A stretch of 64,000 nucleotides of DNA, taken from the NCBI RefSeq assembly GCF_037190085.1, contig NZ_JBBCJO010000003.1, positions 4,712 through 68,711 of the forward strand, in the 5' to 3' direction. The notes below the pieces were generated by a model, which saw only the letters and a program-made list of their open reading frames with translations, had not been told where the DNA came from and did no database searches. Source of the DNA: Gemmatimonas aurantiaca (GTDB taxonomy: Bacteria; Gemmatimonadota; Gemmatimonadetes; Gemmatimonadales; Gemmatimonadaceae). Both the position numbers and the translations under genes were made by a program. Of this stretch, positions 24,968 through 32,261 are shown one piece after another; the stretch's first letter is position 1, and every line of letters begins with the position of its first letter.

Positions 24968-26155
24968 CTACTTCCGCACCACCGGCTCGAGCCTCACGAT
25001 CGGCGTAGGCTGTCCACCCTGATCGTCGATGGCCAGATAGATCAGCCCATCCGGTCCCTGCCGCACGTCGCGGATGCGCCCCTGGTTCTTCATGAGATTG
25101 TCCGCCACCTCCGCACGCTGCCCGTCGAGCGTCACCCGCACCAGCTTCTGGCCGGCCAGTCCACCCACGAACAGGCTGTTCCGCCATTCCGGGAACCGTG
25201 TGCCCGTGTAGAGCAGCAACCCCGAGGTCGCGATGGATGGCACCCAGACGTTCTTCGCGTTCTCCATGCCCGGTGCCATCGTTCCCGCGTGAATGGCCTT
25301 GCCGGCGCCGTAGTTCACGCCGAATCCCACCACCGGCCAGCCGTAGTTCTTGCCGGGCAGAATGAGATTGAGTTCGTCGCCGCCCTGCGGACCGTGCTCC
25401 GTCTCCCACACGTCACCCGTGGTCGGATGCACGATCAGTCCCTGCGGATTGCGATGTCCGTAGCTCCAGATCTCCGGCTTCGCGCCCGCCTGATTGACGA
25501 ACGGATTGTCCGGCGGCACACGGCCATCGTCCATCAGGCGAAGAATCTTGCCGTGATGATTGCTCAGATCCTGCGCGGGATGCTTGGTGAGATCGCCTTC
25601 AGGCGGCGCCTGGCGCTCACCCACGCTCATGAACAGATGCCCGTTCTTGTCGAACGCCACACGCGACCCGAAATGACCGGGACGACCGCGGGTTTCCGCC
25701 ACGAAGATGTCCTTGCCGTCCACCAGCGCATCGTTCTCGAAACGCGCCCGATACAGCGCCGTGGTGGAGCCGCCCGGCACCGCCTTGCTGTAGGTGAGGT
25801 AGACAAAATGGTTCTGCGCGAAATTCGGATGCAGCACCACGTCGAGCAGGCCACCCTGTCCCGCGGCCACCACCTCCGGCACACCCGCCACCGGCTTGGG
25901 AAGCAGGGCCCCGCGTCGCACGATGCGCAGACGCCCCGGTCGTTCCGTCACCAGCATGTCACCCGACGGCAGAAACGCGATCGCCCACGGGTTCACGAAT
26001 CCGTCCGCCACCTTCACCGCGCGATAGTCGTGCACCGTCGACTTCTGCACCCCGGTCAGCAGCGGACCGTTGGCGGCCGCCTGGGCAGGGGCGGTGGCAA
26101 ATGGGGCGACACTCAGCAGCCCCAGCAGAAACACGGCGGGCAATGAACGGGTCAT
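24968..26155 (-). CDS. PQQ-dependent aldose sugar dehydrogenase (YliI/sorbosone dehydrogenase type)
   Basis: A 395-residue exported beta-propeller enzyme. The signal peptide MTRSLPAVFLLGLLSVAPFA is cleaved near Ala-Gln-Ala. Diagnostic segments are NPWAIAFLPSGDMLVTERPGRLRI, RVAFDKNGHLFMSVGERQAPPEGD, YGHRNPQGLIVHPTTGDVWETEHGPQGGDELN with PQQ-contacting residues, and VRQGPDGLIYLAIDDQGG. It oxidises aldose sugars in the periplasm and needs PQQ; no pqq genes are in this window, so the cofactor is made elsewhere or scavenged. Confidence 0.93.
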   Translation of the reverse strand: MTRSLPAVFLLGLLSVAPFATAPAQAAANGPLLTGVQKSTVHDYRAVKVADGFVNPWAIAFLPSGDMLVTERPGRLRIVRRGALLPKPVAGVPEVVAAGQGGLLDVVLHPNFAQNHFVYLTYSKAVPGGSTTALYRARFENDALVDGKDIFVAETRGRPGHFGSRVAFDKNGHLFMSVGERQAPPEGDLTKHPAQDLSNHHGKILRLMDDGRVPPDNPFVNQAGAKPEIWSYGHRNPQGLIVHPTTGDVWETEHGPQGGDELNLILPGKNYGWPVVGFGVNYGAGKAIHAGTMAPGMENAKNVWVPSIATSGLLLYTGTRFPEWRNSLFVGGLAGQKLVRVTLDGQRAEVADNLMKNQGRIRDVRQGPDGLIYLAIDDQGGQPTPIVRLEPVVRK

Positions 26156-26240
26156 GCAGGGATGCTCCAGTGGACGGGGGAATCCGTGAAAGATACCTCT
26201 CCGGCGGGGCGATTTCACGCTCGGACACGCGATTTTTCAG

Positions 26241-26264
26241 GCGCACCATATCGCGCACCATATC
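26241..26264. repeat. Two tandem 12-mers GCGCACCATATC
   Basis: Two perfect copies of GCGCACCATATC lie head to tail upstream of the PQQ dehydrogenase start and just after the stop of the deacetylase gene. They could be a binding site with direct-repeat symmetry. Confidence 0.7.
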
Positions 26265-26275
26265 GCGCGCACTAT

Positions 26276-27193
26276 TCACGCATGCGCGAACGCCCCGTCG
26301 TAGGCGCACAACACCCGGACCGTATTGGTGTGCGCGGTGACCGTGTCTGCGATCTGCCGTCCATACCCACCGGACATGGTGACACACACCGGCAGCCCCA
26401 CCTCCCGGCAACTCGCGATCACCAGGCGGTCGCGGGCCACCAGCCCTTCGAAGGTGAGGGCGAGACGACCCAGGCGGTCGCCCTCGTGCGGATCGGCACC
26501 GGCGAGATACACCACCAGATCCGGTCGGGCCTCACGCAACACGATCGGCAGATACCGCTCGAGCAGGACGAGATAGGTCGCATCGTCCGTTCCGTCGTCG
26601 AGTTCCACGTCGAGACGCCCCGGCACTTTGTGAAACGGAAAATTCTTCGCGCCGTGCATGCTGAACGTGTACACGCGTGCATCGTCCGCGAAGCAGGCAT
26701 GCGTGCCGTTGCCCTGATGCACATCGAGATCCACGATCGCCACACGCTCCACCAGCCCACGCGCCTGGAGACGCCGCACCGCCACGGCCACGTCGTTGAA
26801 TGTGCAGAACCCTTCGCCATGACCCGGGAAGGCGTGATGGGTGCCGCCCGCGAGATTCATCGTGAGTCCATGCACCAGCGCCGCCTCACTGGCCTCGATG
26901 GTGCCCTGCACCACACGAAAGGCCCGTTCCACGAAGGACGGACTCCACGGCAGCCCGATACGGCGCTGGGCCGCGGGCGAGAGTGTGCCGTCACGGATGC
27001 TCGTCACGTACTCCGGCGTATGCACCCGCAGCAGATCGACGTCGGCCGCCCGACCGGGATCGTGCAGACGCTCGGGTGGCACCAGCCCCGCGCCCAGCAC
27101 GGCTTCGCGCAGCAACTGGTACTTCGCCATGGGGAAGCGATGCCCCTCCGGGAGCGCGATGGCATAACTGGCGGACGACCACAGGTGAAGCAT
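26276..27193 (-). CDS. Histone deacetylase-like (AcuC/acetylpolyamine amidohydrolase superfamily) enzyme
   Basis: A 305-residue zinc hydrolase of the arginase/deacetylase fold. The active-site His pair is in GGTHHAFPGHGEGFC, zinc ligands in IVDLDVHQGNGTHA (Asp and His) and AGADPHEGD (Asp), and the transition-state Tyr in MSGGYG. Bacterial members remove acetyl groups from proteins, polyamines or small molecules; the short form without extra domains resembles the HDAC11-like bacterial group. Start at 27193 is set by homology; the frame stays open further upstream. A perfect 18-bp palindrome lies 20 bp before the ATG. Confidence 0.92.
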   Translation of the reverse strand: MLHLWSSASYAIALPEGHRFPMAKYQLLREAVLGAGLVPPERLHDPGRAADVDLLRVHTPEYVTSIRDGTLSPAAQRRIGLPWSPSFVERAFRVVQGTIEASEAALVHGLTMNLAGGTHHAFPGHGEGFCTFNDVAVAVRRLQARGLVERVAIVDLDVHQGNGTHACFADDARVYTFSMHGAKNFPFHKVPGRLDVELDDGTDDATYLVLLERYLPIVLREARPDLVVYLAGADPHEGDRLGRLALTFEGLVARDRLVIASCREVGLPVCVTMSGGYGRQIADTVTAHTNTVRVLCAYDGAFAHA

Positions 27194-27212
27194 GCCGCAA
27201 GCTATACCGTCG

Positions 27213-27230
27213 GTCGTCCCGCGGGACGAC
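27213..27230. promoter_or_regulatory. Perfect 18-bp palindrome upstream of deacetylase gene
   Basis: GTCGTCCCG followed directly by CGGGACGAC is a perfect palindrome 20-37 bases before the deacetylase ATG. It is a plausible dimeric repressor site; no candidate regulator is adjacent. Confidence 0.45.
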
Positions 27231-27349
27231 AAACGAGGCCGCCCATCACGGCGCGGCCCGGGCCGTGACACCAGCAGCGGGCCGTTGCCTCGCGTAATTT
27301 CAGGGATGGCGGACGACGCACGTCCGCGGCCTCACGTCATTTCCATCCG

Positions 27350-29269
27350 GTGATCCCTGTGTCCCGAGTTCTTCTGGCGGCGGTGCTGCTGACCGCCGCT
27401 GGTGCCGCGCCCATGCAGACCCTGCATGCGCAGAATCGGCCGGCTCCAGCCAAGGCGGTGCCCTCCAAGGGCGCCGGTTCCCCGTCCGTTCGCCCCGTCT
27501 GGTCGGACGAAGGTCCGCTCAAGTGGGCGCCCCGCCCCACCGAATCGGCCATCACGGCCAACGACCTGCGCACCCGCCTCTATCAATTCGCGGACGACTC
27601 CATGGCGGGTCGACGCATCGGTGAGCTGGGGAACTACAAGGGCACCGAATACATCGCGCGGGAATTCCGGCGCATGGGTCTCAAGCCGGCCGGCGACAGC
27701 GGCGGCTTCTTCCAGACGCTGCCATTCGGCCCCATCGGGATCGACAGCACCAGCGCCACGCTGACTGTCGGCGGACGTGCGCTCGCCAGGCGGACGCAGT
27801 GGATCCCCACCGTGCCCACCGCGGCCAATGGAGTGGGATCGTCGGTGTCCATTCAGAACGTGCCTGCGGTGTTCGCCGGTCAATGGGGTGACACCTCCGT
27901 GATGCTCGATGCGGCGGCCATGCGGGGCAAGGTACTGGTCTTCACGGCCTCACCCGCCATGCGCGCCGTGGCGGCCAGCAGCGGGGCGCCCGCCAGCTTC
28001 GTCAGCTGCGCCGATGTGCCGGACAAGTTCGGGGCCAACGCCGCCATCGCCGAGGAAGCCCGTCAGCGCGCCAACCCGACCGCTGCGGCGGCCGCTACAC
28101 GCCGTCCGCCTTTTGCTACGGCCGTGCGTGACGCCCGGGCCGAAGCCGTCGGCGCCGCCGCCGTGCTCGTGGTCGGTCTCGACGACATGCAACCGACGGC
28201 CATCAACGCGGCCTTCGCCCAGCCGATGGGCATGCGTCCGGCGTCACCGCTCAATGCGTCCGCGCCGGCCGGCGCCTCCATCTCCCGGGCGGTCGCGGAA
28301 CAGCTCTTCGGCAAGCCCATCGAACAGGTCGCCGTGGGCACCACCGGACAGCCGGTGAGCGCGTCGTGGCAGCATCGCTGGCGCATTTCGCCCACGCCGG
28401 CGCGCAATGTTGTGGCGGTCCTGCCGGGCTCCGATCCGACGCTGGCCTCCGAATACGTGCTCCTGGGCGCGCACAACGACCACGTGGGGGTGAACCCGGT
28501 GGTGGTCGATCACGACTCCGTGCGCGCGTACAACATGGTGGTGCGTCGACAGGGCGCGAACGATCCCGTGTGCACGCCCACGCCCGCGCAACAGAAGAAG
28601 ATCGATTCGCTCATCGCGCACGCACGCAGCATCCGCGCGCCGCGTCGCGACTCCATCATGAACGGCGCCGACGACGATGGGTCCGGCACCGTCGTGCTGC
28701 TCGAGATCGCCGAGAAGTTCGCGAAGGAGAAGCCGAAGCGCTCCATCATCTTCGTCTCGCATCAGGGCGAGGAAGGTGGGCTGTTGGGCTCACGGTGGTT
28801 CACCGATCATCCCACCATCCCGCTCGATAAGGTCGTGGCGGCCCACAACATGGACATGGTGGGCAAGGGACGGAACTGGCAGGTGAAGTACGGCGGCCCC
28901 AACTCCGTGCAGATGCTCGGCGCGCGCCGGCTCTCGCGCGAGTTCGGGGACATGATTGACTCGGTCAATGCCAACAGCAAGGAACCGATGGCGATCGACA
29001 AGAGCTGGGACGTGCCCGCCAACCCGCTGAATCGCTTCTGCCGCAGCGACCAGGTGAACTACGTGCGGAAGGACATTCCCACGGTGTACATGTCACTCGG
29101 CTACGCGATCGACTACCACCAGCACACCGACGAACCGCAGTACATCGACTACGACCACTCCGCACGACTGGGTCGTTTCATCCATGAAGTCATGACCGCC
29201 ATCGCCAACCGCCCCGACAAACCGGCGATTGCGGGCCCCGATCCGACCATGCCCACCTGCGGTCGCTGA
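27350..29269 (+). CDS. Exported M28-family zinc aminopeptidase
   Basis: A 639-residue exported metallopeptidase starting from GTG, with signal peptide MIPVSRVLLAAVLLTAAGAA. Two-zinc ligands of M28 are present: His and Asp in LLGAHNDHVGV, Asp in NGADDDGSGTVVLLEIA, the Glu pair in SHQGEEGGLLGS, Asp in HNMDMVGKG and the final His in DYHQHTDEPQYID. A PA-type insert of about 200 residues lies before the catalytic part. It probably trims peptides in the periplasm or outside the cell. GTG 27359 is an alternative start. A terminator follows 48 bp after the stop. Confidence 0.93.
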   Translation: MIPVSRVLLAAVLLTAAGAAPMQTLHAQNRPAPAKAVPSKGAGSPSVRPVWSDEGPLKWAPRPTESAITANDLRTRLYQFADDSMAGRRIGELGNYKGTEYIAREFRRMGLKPAGDSGGFFQTLPFGPIGIDSTSATLTVGGRALARRTQWIPTVPTAANGVGSSVSIQNVPAVFAGQWGDTSVMLDAAAMRGKVLVFTASPAMRAVAASSGAPASFVSCADVPDKFGANAAIAEEARQRANPTAAAAATRRPPFATAVRDARAEAVGAAAVLVVGLDDMQPTAINAAFAQPMGMRPASPLNASAPAGASISRAVAEQLFGKPIEQVAVGTTGQPVSASWQHRWRISPTPARNVVAVLPGSDPTLASEYVLLGAHNDHVGVNPVVVDHDSVRAYNMVVRRQGANDPVCTPTPAQQKKIDSLIAHARSIRAPRRDSIMNGADDDGSGTVVLLEIAEKFAKEKPKRSIIFVSHQGEEGGLLGSRWFTDHPTIPLDKVVAAHNMDMVGKGRNWQVKYGGPNSVQMLGARRLSREFGDMIDSVNANSKEPMAIDKSWDVPANPLNRFCRSDQVNYVRKDIPTVYMSLGYAIDYHQHTDEPQYIDYDHSARLGRFIHEVMTAIANRPDKPAIAGPDPTMPTCGR

Positions 29270-29316
29270 TCGAAGCATCATCCACGCTCGATCGAGGGCA
29301 CGTCGCCCTCCGCGAA

Positions 29317-29346
29317 GCCCGCTGGACTCCGGTCCGGCGGGCTTTT
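29317..29346 (+). terminator. Intrinsic terminator of the M28 peptidase gene
   Basis: GCCCGCTGGAC (29317-29327) pairs with GTCCGGCGGGC (29332-29342) with one mismatch, a four-base loop and a TTTT tail. Confidence 0.85.
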
Positions 29347-29381
29347 GCATGACAGGCGTATGAGGGACCACGAATGCGGCG

Positions 29382-30974
29382 TCAGGCAGTCCGCTGTTGC
29401 AGCTCCCGTCCCGGCAGCGTGAACTCGAACACACTGCCCGTGGCATCGCTGCGCACGAGCCGCAACGCGCCACCGTGGGCCTGCGCGATCCAGGCGGCGA
29501 TGGGCAGACCGAGTCCCGCACCAGACGCATCGGGAAGCCCCGAGCGATCGGTCGTGTGCTGCACACGATAGAAACGCTCGAAGATCCGCGCCTGATGTTC
29601 CGGCGCGATGCCTTTGCCGGTGTCGGTCACCCGCACCATGGCACCACCACCCGGTCGCGGCTCGGCCTCCGCGCGTACCCGGCCGCCGGTCGGCGTGTAT
29701 TTGATCGCGTTGTCCAGCAGGTTCATGACCACGCGGCGCAACATGGCATCGTCGCCGACCGTGGGCACCTCACTCACCGGCAGGAATTCGAGCGTGATCT
29801 GCTTCTCGCGTGCGATACTGCCGATCGCATCCACGCAGTCTCCCACCAGCTCCTCGAGAAACAGCGGCTGGGGAGCGATGGTCTGTTCGGCCGCGTCGCG
29901 TCGTGCCAGCAGGAACAGATCGCCGACGATGGACGCCAACCGGCGTGCCTCGCCATGAATGATGCGCAACGCCGCCCGGTACTGCTCGGGTGACCGGTCG
30001 CTGCTCAGCGCGAGCTCACTCTCGCCGATCACGATGGCCACCGGCGTGCGCAATTCGTGCGAGGCGTCGGCCGTGAAGCGCCGACGTTGTGCGAAGGCAT
30101 CCTCGACACGATCCAGCAAAGCATTGAATGTGCGGGACAACCGCGAGAGTTCATCGTCGGCGGGCGGCACCGGCAAACGTTGGTGCAGATTGCTCGCCGT
30201 GATCTGCTCCGCCTGCGCCCGCATGGCATCCACCGGACGCAGACTGGCCGCCGCCAACCCCAGACCGCCGGCCATGGCCAGCACCAGCGCGATCGGGAAC
30301 CCCACCCACATCGTTTCGCGCAGTCGTGTGAACAGCGCATCGCGCGCCGCCAGCGATTGACTCACCGAGACCACGAAGAGGCCGCGTCTCGTGGACACCG
30401 GGATCGACACCACCCGTTCCCGATGCGGCTCGAGCGTGACCACATCGGTATCCATCAGCGCCAGCGCCCGCACCGCCGAGGTGCTTGCCCGTTGCCAGCC
30501 GGCCGCGCCACCGAAATACCGCGTCGCACTCGAGGTCGTATCCACGGCCAGCAGATGCAGACGTGGACCGTCCACGCCGCCCGGACGGGACTGGAAGATG
30601 GCCACCCCGATATCGCGGAACCGGTGATTCTCGAGAGTGCGATCGGCCGCCCAGCGTGGCGCGAGCGAATCGGACGCCCACGCCGGCGGTACGTTGGCCA
30701 GCGCGAGTTGCAGTGACGAGGCGACCGCATCGGCCGTATCGGTGAGATAGGCATCGCTGTCGGCGCGCGTCACGCGCTTGAGCACCGCGTAGGTGAGACT
30801 GCCGGTGATCACCAGCAGGATCCCCAACGCCGCCGTGTACCACAAGGTCAGACGTGTACGGATCGATCGCCGGGTGAGCGACCCATGTGAGGACCCATGG
30901 GAGGACACGTGTGCAGACACATTCGCGGAGACATGGGACGACCTCCCGGGCGACCCCTGCGGCGGCGCGGTCAT
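29382..30974 (-). CDS. Two-component sensor histidine kinase (HAMP type)
   Basis: A 530-residue membrane kinase. A 35-residue N-terminus with a repetitive Ser/His/Val stretch precedes the first helix (LWYTAALGILLVITGSLTY). A periplasmic domain of about 140 residues and a second helix (FPIALVLAMAGGLGLAAASL) follow, then HAMP, the His box FTADASHELRTPVAIVIGE, the N box NLLDNAIKYTPTGG and ATP-lid motifs VTDTGKGIAPEH and GLGLPIAAWIA. Organisation resembles CusS/QseC. It starts seven bases after the response-regulator stop. The signal is unknown. Confidence 0.92.
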   Translation of the reverse strand: MTAPPQGSPGRSSHVSANVSAHVSSHGSSHGSLTRRSIRTRLTLWYTAALGILLVITGSLTYAVLKRVTRADSDAYLTDTADAVASSLQLALANVPPAWASDSLAPRWAADRTLENHRFRDIGVAIFQSRPGGVDGPRLHLLAVDTTSSATRYFGGAAGWQRASTSAVRALALMDTDVVTLEPHRERVVSIPVSTRRGLFVVSVSQSLAARDALFTRLRETMWVGFPIALVLAMAGGLGLAAASLRPVDAMRAQAEQITASNLHQRLPVPPADDELSRLSRTFNALLDRVEDAFAQRRRFTADASHELRTPVAIVIGESELALSSDRSPEQYRAALRIIHGEARRLASIVGDLFLLARRDAAEQTIAPQPLFLEELVGDCVDAIGSIAREKQITLEFLPVSEVPTVGDDAMLRRVVMNLLDNAIKYTPTGGRVRAEAEPRPGGGAMVRVTDTGKGIAPEHQARIFERFYRVQHTTDRSGLPDASGAGLGLPIAAWIAQAHGGALRLVRSDATGSVFEFTLPGRELQQRTA

Positions 30975-30981
30975 GGGCTGC

Positions 30982-31662
30982 TCATTCCGCGACGTCGGCG
31001 GACAGCAGATAACCGGCACCGCGCCGGGTGTGCAGCAATGGTGCGCCATTCACACTCTCGATCTTCTTCCGCACCCGGCCGATGTACACTTCCAATGCGT
31101 TCGACGCGGGATCGTGATTGGCATCCCAGACATGCTCGGTGAGCTCCGCCCGCCCCACCACGCGTCCCGCGTGGCGCGCCAGATAGGCCAGCAGTGTGTA
31201 CTCCCGTGTCGTGAGATCGAGCGGCACACCGGCCCGCGTGGCCTGTTGCGCGCGGGTGTCCACCACGAGATCCCCCACCACGATGCGCTCGTCCTGCAGC
31301 ACCGGGCCTCGACGCATGATGGCCCGCAGACGCGCGAGCAATTCATCCAGCTCGAACGGTTTGACGAGATAGTCGTCGGCGCCCGCGTCGAGCCCGGCCA
31401 CCCGATCGCCCAGCGCATCCCGTGCGGTGAGCATCAGAATGGGTGTGCGTTTGCCGCGGCGTCGCAGCTCCGCGCACACATCGATCCCCGAACGGCGCGG
31501 CATCGTCACATCGAGAATGATGACGTCGTAGTCGTTCACCGCCGCCTCGATGATCGCGGCTTCCCCGTCGACCACCACGTCCACGGCAAAGGCGCGCTCC
31601 CGGAGCGCCCGGGCGAGCAGATCGTGAAGCCGGGTATCGTCTTCCGCGAGCAGGATACGCAT
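30982..31662 (-). CDS. OmpR-family response regulator
   Basis: A 226-residue regulator. The receiver holds LLAEDD, the phospho-acceptor in IILDVTMP (Asp51 region), LTARD and YLVKPFEL; the OmpR winged helix has LTTREYTLLAYLARHAG and YIGRVRKKIES. Cotranscribed with the kinase downstream. Upstream, in 164 bp shared with a divergent small exported protein, is an imperfect palindrome AACTG-CCGT ... ACGG-CGA-CAGTT (31721-31749), a candidate binding site for this regulator. Confidence 0.92.
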   Translation of the reverse strand: MRILLAEDDTRLHDLLARALRERAFAVDVVVDGEAAIIEAAVNDYDVIILDVTMPRRSGIDVCAELRRRGKRTPILMLTARDALGDRVAGLDAGADDYLVKPFELDELLARLRAIMRRGPVLQDERIVVGDLVVDTRAQQATRAGVPLDLTTREYTLLAYLARHAGRVVGRAELTEHVWDANHDPASNALEVYIGRVRKKIESVNGAPLLHTRRGAGYLLSADVAE

Positions 31663-31826
31663 GGATCGGAGTGGGTCGGATTGAAATCGGCGCGGGGCCG
31701 GAAATCTCTGGAAAATCGTTAACTGCCGTTCAGGTTGACGGCGACAGTTTGTTCTCGCGTCCTCTGCGGAGCCCGGCCGGTTGACCGGTGTCCCCCGTGG
31801 AATCGCCACAGACTTCTGGAGAGTAT

Positions 31827-32105
31827 ATGTCCATCGCCCGCGCTACTGCTTCCCTCGTCGCCCTTGCCTTTGCCACCGTTGCCGGCGCCCAGCAGCCGGC
31901 CGCGAAGCATGACCAGCCCGCCAAGCCGGCGGCCGGCGCCAAGGCCGCGCACGATTCCACCAAGCACGCTGCCGCGCCGACCAAGCCGGCCACGGCGCCC
32001 GCCGCCGCGACCACACCGGCACCTGCCGGTGCCCCGGCCTCGACAGCGGCCAAGCCGAGCCACGACAGCACCAAGCACGCGCCCGCGAAGCCGGTCAAGA
32101 AGTAA
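31827..32105 (+). CDS. Small exported Ala/Pro/Lys-rich protein, acid-shock-protein-like
   Basis: A 92-residue protein with a signal peptide (MSIARATASLVALAFATVAG, then AQQ) followed by a low-complexity mature part of Ala, Pro, Lys, Thr and His. The motif HDSTKHA occurs twice. GGAGAG lies just upstream of the ATG at 31827. Composition, size and export recall enterobacterial acid shock protein Asr, whose gene is controlled by two-component systems; here it lies divergent to a response regulator and kinase. The similarity is compositional, so homology is not claimed. Confidence 0.7.
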   Translation: MSIARATASLVALAFATVAGAQQPAAKHDQPAKPAAGAKAAHDSTKHAAAPTKPATAPAAATTPAPAGAPASTAAKPSHDSTKHAPAKPVKK

Positions 32106-32261
32106 CCCCCCAACGGTTTTCACAGGGCACGGGGCAGCGCGGCCCCGACAGCGGCGAGTCGATCGGGGAGCAACCCCCGGTCGGCTCGCCGGGTCGTGTG
32201 CAGGACACTGCGGAATGCGGCTGGGAGTGGTGCTGAGCATTGCCGGATGGTGGGTCGCCGT

